From Haladaptatus halobius (lineage in GTDB: Archaea; Halobacteriota; Halobacteria; Halobacteriales; Haladaptataceae), in the NCBI RefSeq assembly GCF_020618475.1, contig NZ_CP085340.1:62001-126000 (forward strand): DNA of 64,000 bases, in the 5' to 3' direction. Made by a program: the position numbers and the translations under genes. The notes beneath the pieces are model-generated. The model worked only from the letters and a program-made list of their open reading frames with translations, was not told the origin of the DNA and ran no database searches. Below, piece by piece: positions 8,675 to 16,438 of the stretch (position 1 is its first letter; every line of letters starts with the position of its first letter).

Positions 8675-9004
8675 TGAGTTGGTAATCACAAATCGGATTC
8701 CTTTGAACGTGAGGACTACACGCAATCGACGCGGGGTGTGGCGGCTTTAGAGCGAGCGGCTGATTTGGGGTTGGAACGGTCGCCTGGTCAGAGTGTGTCG
8801 TATGTGGTGGTTGATGATGCAAAGCAGTCGCGAGAACGGGTGAAATTGGCGAGTGGGAAGTTAGACGAGTATGATACTGGATTTTATCGGAAGTTGTTGG
8901 TTCGTGCGGCAGCGAGTGTATTGTCACCGCTTGGATGGCGTGAATCGGATATCGAGCAGGAATTAATGCAGTATACTGAGTCTAGTTTGGCGTCGTTCAT
9001 GTGA
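8675..9004 (+). pseudogene. C-terminal fragment of family-B DNA polymerase (copy 2)
   Basis: Similarity to the 2593-3273 copy begins near 8675 (GAGTTGGTAATCAC, the ELVITNR segment). It breaks frame around 8700 and then runs in one frame from ALERAADLGL through QSVSYVVVDD to VLSPLGWRESD and the stop at 9002-9004. Only about the last 100 residues of the polymerase remain, with a frameshift near the 5' end. No start codon or ribosome site is convincing. Together with copy 1 in the same orientation, it brackets 2.6-9.0 kb. Confidence 0.85.
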
Positions 9005-9058
9005 TGAGGGTGTGATCACGACGCCTATTCTTTTGATGATGCTCAGCGAAAGGTGACT

Positions 9059-9655
9059 ATGGATGAAGAGTTGGAAGTGGTGAAAGGATATCCGTCAGAT
9101 GAAGCACGGGGGGTTGTTCGGCTTCATCAAAACACTCTAGATCGGTTGGAAATTGACCCAGAAGATACGGTACTAATCCACGGCAGGCGTCCAACCCCTG
9201 CTCATGCTCACCGCCTTGACTTTGTTGACCCAGAAGGAACAGCACGGATGGATGCATTCACGAGGCAGAACGCGGCAGTCACGCTGGGAGAGTCCATTTC
9301 AGTACAGCGAGCCGACCTCCCTCCTGCCCAAACCGTCGTCTTGTCCCCACTGGCAGAACAGGCCCAAGACCTCGATATCGGGAGTGAGTCTACGAATCGA
9401 ACCATCATCTTTGAAATTCCTAACCGCTTTACCCCTCCTATCGAAGAAGAGGCGTCGTTGGAGTCCAAATCAGAGGTTCTGGATGTAGTTCGCCAACGAA
9501 TTGCCGGTCGGCCAGTTGCGCCAGGTGATATCGTTCCTGCCCGATTGGACAGGATGGGGCTAACGACTTTGCTTCTCACCATCGAGAAGACGGATCGTGA
9601 TGGGCCCGTCCGGATTACATCCGAGACAAACGTGAATATAGAAGCCCCGACGTGA
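9059..9655 (+). CDS. Stand-alone CDC48/VAT N-terminal domain protein
   Basis: A protein of about 198 residues matching the substrate/adaptor-binding N-domain of CDC48-family AAA ATPases. A double-psi barrel half (GVVRLHQNTLDRLEIDPEDT) is followed by the Nc half, ending at VAPGDIVPARLDRMG. The two AAA modules that normally follow are absent and the frame ends cleanly in TGA. The ATG at 9059 is preceded by GGTGA, a good archaeal ribosome site; an upstream GTG at 9053 is less likely. It may be an adaptor-like free N-domain that competes for CDC48 partners, or a truncated gene. It directly follows the second polymerase fragment. Confidence 0.75.
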   Translation: MDEELEVVKGYPSDEARGVVRLHQNTLDRLEIDPEDTVLIHGRRPTPAHAHRLDFVDPEGTARMDAFTRQNAAVTLGESISVQRADLPPAQTVVLSPLAEQAQDLDIGSESTNRTIIFEIPNRFTPPIEEEASLESKSEVLDVVRQRIAGRPVAPGDIVPARLDRMGLTTLLLTIEKTDRDGPVRITSETNVNIEAPT

Positions 9656-9745
9656 CATATTCAGCCGAGTATTCTAACGCTCGATACAGCCGTTCGGGCG
9701 TGGCTAGAACACAGCTGCCGTGCTGCATATCGCCTCTATATTTGG

Positions 9746-9870
9746 CATGCCGTTCTAACAGACGACAGGAAGGAAGCATTCAACTGCTGACTCGTCTGTT
9801 TGGAACACTTCTCACGTTCTCACTCACAGCATCCTCGACTGTCGCTAGTAAGAATAGTCGGATATATGGA
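9746..9870. repeat. Degenerate repeat family, copy B (short)
   Basis: About 125 bp resembling 4021-4140, with shared words such as TCTAACAGA, GCTGACTCGT, ACGTTCTCACTCA and CCTCGA in the same order. The half of the repeat that carries the protein tail and hairpin in copies A and C is missing. It occupies most of the 9656-9945 gap, in which I see no gene. Confidence 0.6.
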
Positions 9871-9945
9871 ACTCAGAGGATCGGCAGTTCTCCTGGCTAC
9901 TCACTTCTTTAGTAGCAATCGCGACTCGTCTCTCTCAACCACTTG

Positions 9946-10446
9946 TCAGTCAAGGAGGTTTTCGATGAATCGGAAAGCGTTCACGAAGGTGACTGCATCA
10001 CCGTACCCGTACGATGCAAGTACGGTTTCAGCGCCTTCCCCTGCAGCGATGTCGGTTGTGTAAATGTATGCATGTGCAGCCGTTCCTGTACTGAGGTGTT
10101 GAGCTGCGAGTGCGGCAAGCGCAGCATCCGCTCGTTCGACTTCATCAGCGGGTCGGTCATCGGCATTCGCAATATATCGCTGCACGCCATCCATTGCTCG
10201 CGATACGACTGAAATCGTGTAATCGAGGGGATTGGCAATCTGTGCCCACCCCTCTTCGATTGCCGTCTCAATAGGCGGTGTCTTGGTTTCGCCGGTAGCC
10301 CCTGCAATCTCCTCATAGACTCGCTCTGAGAGGAGAAACACGATATCATTCTTGTGGGCAAACGCTCTCACGCGCTGATAGCGATTGTTTGTGGGTTGAC
10401 CGAGGGCGATGAACATCCCCGAATCGGCGATATGGATGTCGCTCAC
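9946..10446 (-). CDS. PIN-like nuclease domain protein, toxin candidate
   Basis: A 166-residue protein with PIN-domain layout: an early Asp (D8 in HIADSGMF), a Glu around 40-45 (SERVYEE), a central Asp in a helix (ERADAALAALAA) and a late Asp after a strand (YTTDIAAGEGAE). These fit the four acidic positions of PIN ribonucleases such as VapC. It overlaps the upstream wHTH gene by 4 nt (ATGA), so the two are translated together. In toxin-antitoxin terms this would be the nuclease and the wHTH its antitoxin-repressor. The function is inferred from fold signs and arrangement. Confidence 0.75.
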   Translation of the reverse strand: MSDIHIADSGMFIALGQPTNNRYQRVRAFAHKNDIVFLLSERVYEEIAGATGETKTPPIETAIEEGWAQIANPLDYTISVVSRAMDGVQRYIANADDRPADEVERADAALAALAAQHLSTGTAAHAYIYTTDIAAGEGAETVLASYGYGDAVTFVNAFRFIENLLD

Positions 10447-11051
10447 GTGTCGTCGGGTGTCTCCGCAGGTTGCTCGTCGTTTCGCCCAAGATCTGGCCCT
10501 GCTGCACCGGCTTCGTCGATGTCAATGTAATCGTGGACGACTGGACGGAGTGCCTGGAGAATAATTTCGGCAGCGAGCGGCGAGATGTCCAAATCGCGTG
10601 CCATTAATCGGTGGGTCACCTCCCCGCGCTCACGTGCAATCGTATAGGTCAGTGCTGTCGCGAGGCCGGCAATGCCGTGGCGAGCGATGTATGTCTCAAT
10701 ATCGTCGTTGGTAGATTGGCGACTCACAGCGTCGACCAGCATCGGGGTGATCGTATACTTCCGCGTTCCGTCACCAGTCGAGACTGTGAGGTCGATTGGG
10801 TGAGCAACGTATGTTCGAGGTTGCTCGTCGCCCGTTGCTTCGATAACGCCCGCATCGGCCAGCCGCTTCACGTATGTGTAGGCGGTTCCTTGCGGGAGGT
10901 CAAGTGCGTCCATGAGTTCTTGGACAGTTGCTGGATCCTCACGAGAGAGGTATGCGTATAGTTGGGCTAATCGTGGCTCTTCGAGGAGATCCGCGATTGA
11001 GAGGAAATCTCGAATGACATCGCCATTGGCGTGAGATGCGGTGTGTGACAT
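10443..11051 (-). CDS. Winged-HTH protein paired with PIN nuclease, antitoxin/repressor candidate
   Basis: A 202-residue protein. Residues about 25-80 form a winged helix (TVQELMDALDLPQGTAYTYV, with a wing around TYVAHP). The C-terminal helical half (about 95-180) probably binds the PIN partner or dimerises. It is the first gene of a two-gene operon and overlaps the PIN gene by ATGA. The 292-bp upstream gap (11052-11343) shows no other gene. This wHTH/PIN pairing is recurrent in haloarchaeal genomes as far as I know, but a specific type name cannot be assigned from sequence. Confidence 0.72.
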   Translation of the reverse strand: MSHTASHANGDVIRDFLSIADLLEEPRLAQLYAYLSREDPATVQELMDALDLPQGTAYTYVKRLADAGVIEATGDEQPRTYVAHPIDLTVSTGDGTRKYTITPMLVDAVSRQSTNDDIETYIARHGIAGLATALTYTIARERGEVTHRLMARDLDISPLAAEIILQALRPVVHDYIDIDEAGAAGPDLGRNDEQPAETPDDT

Positions 11052-11343
11052 TGGTGTTGCTGCTGTTTACAGCTTACAGATAATAAGTAATGAATGTTTG
11101 GATTGGTGTGGTTGTTGCTTAGGGACTGCCTCTCTGGAATCAGCTATTGAACACATTTAGCGAGATGTCGTAGAACTTGTGGCGGCACGAGAAGTTCAAA
11201 ACCATGCGTTAGCTGCACGATGCTGATTCAACTATATATGCAGTGGTCGGTACTAGATCTTCGCTTACGAGTCGCATTGTAACCGCCATGCTCAAAGACT
11301 GAGAACGAAAAGCGTCTGTCTCTCCACCCCGTCGATACACTCG

Positions 11344-12738
11344 TCACTCTTTGTGGAGCTGCCACCGCTGAAACAGCATACTCACTCCGTCATCGTTGAC
11401 GTGGAACTCGACCGGCACCTGTTTCCCGGTGTCGGTGACGAATGAGTACTGATATTCGTCCGGTTGTAATCGTTCGGGATAGACATAGTGATCGGCTGAC
11501 CACCCTGGATCGTCAAACGAAATATGGAGGCCGCCACTCTTCTTCGAGACGGATGCCGTTCGAATACCATGATACGATGCATATTCTCCGAGCAGCGGTT
11601 TTGCTTTCTGCTCAAGCATATACGTTGGCACCACTGCTGCTGGCGATTCACCCTGTACAATGGCGAGAAGCGCCTTTCCTAAATCCGATGGTCGTTTCTC
11701 GGGAGTAGTATTGCACATTGTTACGACACCAATTCCAGCGTCGGTTAGATAGCCAAACCAGGCTGTCGTCGTTCCCATCATTCCGCCGTGGTTCACGAGC
11801 GTGTCTTCAAGAAATTCCTCGACGGCTACTCCATAGCTGTAGCCCTGTTTGCGTTCGTCGAGATACTCCTCACGTGTTGCGTACGGTTCGGTCATCGAGT
11901 CGATCGATTCCGATGAGAGTATCTCTTGATTGTCAAACGTTCCTTCCCGTAGGAACATCTGGAGATAGTTCGCCATCTCTGTGACCGAGCTAATCATTCC
12001 GCCCGCGGCATACAGTCGTTCATCGAAAGCTAACTTGCCCTCAACAGCTGTTCCATCCTCCCGGTTGTATGGCGTCATTCGATTTTCTACTGCCTCGAAG
12101 TCTGCTTTGGAAAATAACGACCGAGTCATCTTCAGTGGTTCGAGAATCTGGTCGCGAATATACTCTGCATACGATTGATCAGTGACTGTTTCAATGACTT
12201 TGCCGAGGAGATAATAGCCCGTGTTATAGTAGAAAAATCGGTCACGATCTGTCAGTCGTTCATCGACAGATCCCTCGATATGTCGTCGAAAATCGTCATC
12301 ACTGCTTAATGGTTGATTTGGATCCTGATCACTGCGGCCTGTGAGTCGTGTAATGAGGGCTGAAAGACTTCCATCGCTGGGCATTCCCGACGAATGCGTG
12401 AGTAGCTCATGGATCGAGATTGGGTCTGCGTTGACTTCACAGAGGTATGGAAGATAGTCGTCAACTGGATCATCGAGTGTGAGCTGTCCGTCTTCAGCGA
12501 GTTGCAAAATCGCTACCGTGGTAATTGACTTGGTGCAAGAACCGATGCCATAGAGAGTCTTTGGCGTCGCTGGTGCATTTGTTTCCAGGTTACGTGCCCC
12601 AAATCCATCGGTGTAGAGACAATCCGTGTCGTCGACAATCGCCACGCTTACACCTGGAACACCTTCGTCACGAACCCACTCACTCACAAATGATTCGATG
12701 TCGCGCGTGTTTTCTGCTGAAAGGGAATTGGTTGCCAT
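11344..12738 (-). CDS. Serine hydrolase of the beta-lactamase/esterase (class C) fold
   Basis: A 464-residue protein with penicillin-binding/beta-lactamase-like catalytic motifs: S-x-x-K as SCTK (S67, K70), Y-x-N as YYN (Y170, N172) and H-x-G as NHGG near residue 316. Residues 1 to about 350 are the hydrolase domain and the rest is a beta-rich C-terminal domain of the kind that follows such hydrolases. No signal peptide is visible, so it is probably cytoplasmic and acts as an esterase, D-aminopeptidase or amidase. Archaea lack murein, so a cell-wall role is not expected. It stands alone between unrelated neighbours. Confidence 0.88.
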   Translation of the reverse strand: MATNSLSAENTRDIESFVSEWVRDEGVPGVSVAIVDDTDCLYTDGFGARNLETNAPATPKTLYGIGSCTKSITTVAILQLAEDGQLTLDDPVDDYLPYLCEVNADPISIHELLTHSSGMPSDGSLSALITRLTGRSDQDPNQPLSSDDDFRRHIEGSVDERLTDRDRFFYYNTGYYLLGKVIETVTDQSYAEYIRDQILEPLKMTRSLFSKADFEAVENRMTPYNREDGTAVEGKLAFDERLYAAGGMISSVTEMANYLQMFLREGTFDNQEILSSESIDSMTEPYATREEYLDERKQGYSYGVAVEEFLEDTLVNHGGMMGTTTAWFGYLTDAGIGVVTMCNTTPEKRPSDLGKALLAIVQGESPAAVVPTYMLEQKAKPLLGEYASYHGIRTASVSKKSGGLHISFDDPGWSADHYVYPERLQPDEYQYSFVTDTGKQVPVEFHVNDDGVSMLFQRWQLHKE

Positions 12739-12994
12739 CGTCTGATATGGACGTAGTGGTCATGTAAAGCATTAGCTCGGAGCAAACTACGTCGATACAA
12801 ATGGTTTCCATATGCTGTAGTACTAGTGGACAGGATGGCAGTCAATCGTTCCCCGTGAAAGCTATCAGCAGCGTTCGAGGATAAAGTAATGGCAGCAGAG
12901 TGTAGAAGTGGCTTCGAAGAATCGACTCAGAGAAACCGTTAGGGTCGGGGATTTCGTCCTTGATACCTCGATACACTGTTGTCATTTATCGCTA

Positions 12995-13310
12995 TCGACG
13001 GTAGTCAATTATACCGTTGTAATAGAGGGGGATCGCGTCGCGATCCCCCTCCGTTTCGCAGAAAATGACGCAGAAAAAGACGCACTCCACCGTAACCAAC
13101 ACATTAGTACCACCATGGTTCACCGGCAATGCGGTGTGAATCTCGTGTGGTGGCGTCGCCGAAATGGGGGTTCGCTGAACCCCCGTGATTACAACGCTAT
13201 AATTAGTGTCCTCCGTTCGCTATGTCCGCGTTTGCTTCGTGGGCTCGCATCCATCCGGCGAGGTCGGGATGGGCGAACGTGATTTCGATGTGGTGGCCAC
13301 CGACGCCCAT
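12995..13310. repeat. Degenerate repeat family, copy C
   Basis: About 315 bp closely matching 4120-4430, with exact long words such as CCGTTGTAATAGAGGGG and CACCATGGTTCACCGGCA. It contains a hairpin at 13025-13051 and the last ~35 codons of a minus-strand protein. In copy C the similarity to a protein tail continues further to the right as the fragment at 13203-13545. The preceding 12739-12994 contains nothing that I can support. Confidence 0.75.
13025..13051. terminator. 13-bp perfect hairpin in repeat C
   Basis: GAGGGGGATCGCG pairs exactly with CGCGATCCCCCTC around one central base. In copy A (near 4153-4180) the sequence differs but still folds, as GAGGGG and TCGCG arms with a small internal loop. 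It lies about 150 nt downstream of the minus-strand tail ending at 13203, so it may be that gene's transcript end. Confidence 0.5.
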
Positions 13311-13545
13311 TGCATCGTCCACGGACAGCGTTCGTGATGTCTTGTAGCTTACACCGGGAACGCGCTCAGCCATCTCTTCCATCACCCGATAACCGTCGTT
13401 CTTGTAGGCACAACCATAGTGCGTCGCGACCTCGCGGTATCCTAGTCGTGCAACCATCACGTCGTTCGTCTTGGCGACATTCTTCGCGTGCTCGAGGACA
13501 TCGAGGTACTTGTCCTCGACATACTTTTTAGAAAGATACCACAGG
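13203..13545 (-). pseudogene. C-terminal fragment of an unrecognised protein
   Basis: The minus-strand frame is open from the 3' end of the next gene down to TAA at 13203-13205 and reads about 114 residues, including DLWYLSKKYVEDKYLDVLEH, ARLGYREVATHYGC and FAHPDLAGWMRAHEANADI. It reads like real protein but has no ATG. The GTG at 13460 is the only in-frame start option and would delete a coherent N-terminal part. The same C-terminus recurs in repeat A. I do not recognise the family. Confidence 0.6.
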
Positions 13546-14061
13546 TCAGAATATCTTGTTTATTGAGGCAAGTGAGGACAATAGTACTCCGATCATGGCC
13601 CCATACACGACATGCGCCAGAAAGAGTGAGGGATGGAGATAAGGTATAAGAGGAGCTTCTGTATAATATGTAATCTTCAACCAGAGTGGCATTACAATCC
13701 CAGTAGTTACGATCCAGAGAAGTATCCCCCAGATGATTCCAGAGAATGTGATCATTTGAACACTGTCAACGTGTCTTCGAAATAGACTCATCAAGACAAT
13801 CAATGCAAAAAGGGTACCGAAAATAATGCTATGAATAAGATGAGCAAACCAACCAGCGATCCCACCTTGGAGGTCGTAGAGCGCCGGCACCATATCTTGG
13901 AGAAAAGTCGGCACTAATATAGTCAGCACTGCACCCATAGCGATTCCACCGACCAGTCCAGCTACTGCGCCTCCCCCGCCAACTACCGTGCTGGATGGTG
14001 TTTTGTTCGTAGATTGGTCGTTTTTGTCTTCAGTAGTTTGTGAATCTGTTTGCGTAGCCAT
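13546..14061 (-). CDS. Integral membrane protein, unknown function
   Basis: A 171-residue protein. A polar Thr/Ser/Gln-rich N-terminus (about 1-25) is followed by a glycine-rich helix and three further hydrophobic helices, with a basic RRH loop near residue 95. This suggests four membrane segments. The family resembles small haloarchaeal membrane proteins of unknown role; I cannot name it. A 14-bp palindrome sits 53-66 nt upstream of its start, between a TATA-like TTTAAA and the expected start of transcription. The gene's last bases abut a truncated protein tail, which marks a recombination junction at its 3' end. Confidence 0.7.
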   Translation of the reverse strand: MATQTDSQTTEDKNDQSTNKTPSSTVVGGGGAVAGLVGGIAMGAVLTILVPTFLQDMVPALYDLQGGIAGWFAHLIHSIIFGTLFALIVLMSLFRRHVDSVQMITFSGIIWGILLWIVTTGIVMPLWLKITYYTEAPLIPYLHPSLFLAHVVYGAMIGVLLSSLASINKIF

Positions 14062-14113
14062 AGTTTACCATTCGATCCTCGTTGCGGTCAAGATCACTTG
14101 GGTCATTTTGGTG

Positions 14114-14127
14114 ATCTCACGTGAGAT
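14114..14127. promoter_or_regulatory. 14-bp perfect palindrome, candidate operator
   Basis: ATCTCACGTGAGAT is fully self-complementary. It lies upstream of the membrane protein gene on the minus strand, with a TATA-like element (TTTAAA near 14134) on the promoter side. A dimeric repressor bound here would block transcription start. The divergent neighbour is on the same strand, so only one promoter is obviously affected. Confidence 0.5.
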
Positions 14128-14214
14128 ACTAATTGATGTCCGTTTAAAGTACAACCTGAGAAAATACGATCACATTCTATCTCCTACATCGATTGGCTGA
14201 TAAAAGACACAAAA

Positions 14215-14940
14215 CTACTTTTCAGAACCTGCTTCGCTGCCGATGATCAGCGTCTCCTTCACGAGATTACCGTGTCCGCGGTGTAATCGTTTCGAGACGG
14301 CTTGTGCGGTGATACCGAATTCCTCCCCTAACTCTTCTGTAGTCACTCCGTGGGGGACGTTGTAATAGCCACGGTCAAACGCCGAAACAAGCGTTTCGTG
14401 TTGTTCTTCCGAGAGCCCATATCGATCATATGCTCCTTCATTTACTTCATATATCCTACGGATATCCATAGTGAGGTCTTGTTTTTGTGCAAACTCATGT
14501 GCCTGCGAAAGACTATCTCTTTCGGGGAAGAATATGCGGAGATGCCACTCGTCATTGGATCCAACTGCCTCGAAAATTACTCCCTCGTGTTCTAAGAGAA
14601 TATGCGTGACCAATTTGACACGCTCAACCCATTCCATTCGATAGAGCCATGCATCGTCATTATCTGAGAGAAGAAGCATATTTTCGACACTTGAGTCGTT
14701 TTCAAGAGTTTCTTTCACCATCTCATGATCATCAGCTGTGGTCCAAACAAATGGTAAAACGCGGTCGTTTTCATGGGCGACAACGCGTTCAACTTCGAAT
14801 TGAGCGGTGGGTACAGTTGAAAGCGTCTCATGAAGTGCAAATTCTTCTGCTGGAATGCAAACTTCCGCCATTGATCCCATTATAAGACTGCGGTAGCTAT
14901 GAGTGGTTAAGTAATTTTGGAAGGCATGATAGGGCTGCAT
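14215..14940 (-). CDS. Bacterio-opsin activator (Bat/HTH-10) type transcriptional regulator
   Basis: A 241-residue protein. The N-terminal ~180 residues form the variable sensor domain common to haloarchaeal Bat-like regulators. The C-terminal HTH-10 domain is clear: it begins LSEEQHETLVSAFDRGYYNV, continues TTEELGEEFGITAQAVSKRL and ends RGHGNLVKETL. The gene is upstream of and divergent to an amino acid permease (15092) with about 150 bp between them, so the permease or the downstream binding protein is a plausible target. The first ATG at 14940 gives MQPYHAF; a second ATG at MGSMAEV is also possible and would remove about 20 residues. Confidence 0.85.
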   Translation of the reverse strand: MQPYHAFQNYLTTHSYRSLIMGSMAEVCIPAEEFALHETLSTVPTAQFEVERVVAHENDRVLPFVWTTADDHEMVKETLENDSSVENMLLLSDNDDAWLYRMEWVERVKLVTHILLEHEGVIFEAVGSNDEWHLRIFFPERDSLSQAHEFAQKQDLTMDIRRIYEVNEGAYDRYGLSEEQHETLVSAFDRGYYNVPHGVTTEELGEEFGITAQAVSKRLHRGHGNLVKETLIIGSEAGSEK

Positions 14941-15091
14941 GTTTTAGAACTCTTCTCGTTATATTCTGGTGACTTAGTTCGTACTCTATCAAATGGGTAT
15001 TTTACTTTTGAAGCTCACTCTGGTTCGAATCACAGAGTAGGTTGTATAGTCAACCATGAGTCTTTCGTAGCTTCTTTTGTTAACCGATAGT

Positions 15092-16420
15092 ATGGCAGAG
15101 TTAGGGCTCAAAGAAGCAGTTGCGATGGCCCTTGGCGGGATGATCGGCGGAGGGATCTTCTCAGCCTTCGGTATCATCGTAGCTGTATCGGGTGTACTGG
15201 CTTGGGCTGCATTTCTTCTTGGAAGTATTCTCGGTTTTAGCGCCGCTTACAGCTACATTCATTTGAATAAGTTTACGGACAAACAGGGTGGGGCGCCAAC
15301 ATACATCCATGAGATGATTGGTAACCGGACACTCGCCGGGATGACCGGTTGGACACTCTTATTTGGGTATATTGGATCTATTGCACTGTATGCCTATGCG
15401 TTTGCCTCATTCGGTTCATTCATGCTCGGGCGGCTCCACTTCCTACAAATTCCAATTAGCAACATCCTTTCAGTCTTCCTCATTGGAGCATTTGTCGGGT
15501 TAAACCTGATTGGAGTGAGTGAAACAGGCAAAGCAGAGGACATCCTCGTCGTATTCAAAGTCGGTGTTATTGCCGTTTTCGGTATTTGGGGGGTCTACTA
15601 TGCCTATACACAGGAATTACTAACATTTGGCTGGAAAGCGCTCGCCCTGAATCCGATCGTCGGATCTACCAAACCATTTCTTGGTGCAGCATTTTCCATT
15701 GTAACATTTCAAGGCTGGCAGCTTTTGATGTACGATCAGGACAAGTTCGACAATCCGGAAGAGACAATCCGAAAAGCAACCTACATCGCAATTCCGGCGA
15801 CCACACTGCTCTACGGTCTCGTTTCATTGGTTACTGTCGGCCTCCTTGAACTCCCTGAAATCGCGGTCGCACCCGAGGTATCACTGCTGTATGCGGCACT
15901 TCCGTACATGGGCTGGATCGGAGCTGTTGCGATTGCGATTTCAGCACTGGTTTCGACAGCCAGTGCCGTCAACGCGACTCTGTTTAGTAGTGCCCTTTTC
16001 TCACGAACACTCATTGATATGGATCTTCTTCCGAGTTGGCTTGAGAGTTCGAGTGATGATGGAGACGGAGACAGTATTCCGTCCGGAATTGTAATTATAC
16101 TCGGGTTATTATCGGCTTCATTTGCTGTTTATGGAAGCTTACGTAGCATTTCCTCTTTTTCGTCACTCGCATTTATTGTCGTCTTCGGCGCAATGAGCTA
16201 CCTTGCCTATACCAATAGGGATGAACTAGATCTCATTGCTCCCATCCCTCTTCTTGGAATCATCGCCGCAGTGGTGTACGCCCCACTTCTGCTATATGAC
16301 CTGTATCTTAGTGACCCAATCACTCTCGGCATGGTGTTCCTCATTGCAATTGTAATCATTGGCTCCGAACTGCTCTACTTCGAAGGTGAACCAATTGCTG
16401 AAAAAATACGCAATTCATAA
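15092..16420 (+). CDS. Amino acid permease (APC superfamily)
   Basis: A 442-residue membrane protein with about 12 hydrophobic segments. The first helix contains GGMIGGGIFSAFG, the conserved unwound substrate-binding segment of APC transporters (G-x-G-I-F). ATG at 15092 is chosen because it opens directly into the family start (MAELGLKEAVAMALGG); the upstream TTG at 15077 is unlikely. It is followed 18 nt later by a peptide-type binding protein. The presumed substrate is an amino acid or amine. Expression may be controlled by the divergent HTH-10 regulator. Confidence 0.9.
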   Translation: MAELGLKEAVAMALGGMIGGGIFSAFGIIVAVSGVLAWAAFLLGSILGFSAAYSYIHLNKFTDKQGGAPTYIHEMIGNRTLAGMTGWTLLFGYIGSIALYAYAFASFGSFMLGRLHFLQIPISNILSVFLIGAFVGLNLIGVSETGKAEDILVVFKVGVIAVFGIWGVYYAYTQELLTFGWKALALNPIVGSTKPFLGAAFSIVTFQGWQLLMYDQDKFDNPEETIRKATYIAIPATTLLYGLVSLVTVGLLELPEIAVAPEVSLLYAALPYMGWIGAVAIAISALVSTASAVNATLFSSALFSRTLIDMDLLPSWLESSSDDGDGDSIPSGIVIILGLLSASFAVYGSLRSISSFSSLAFIVVFGAMSYLAYTNRDELDLIAPIPLLGIIAAVVYAPLLLYDLYLSDPITLGMVFLIAIVIIGSELLYFEGEPIAEKIRNS

Positions 16421-16438
16421 ACTATAATACAATAAATA

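Noticed and set aside
15018..15040. TGGTTCGAATCACAGAG resembles the T-arm of a tRNA
   Set aside because: The stem-forming arms CTCTG/CAGAG leave a 10-nt loop, and no acceptor, D or anticodon stems can be formed around it.
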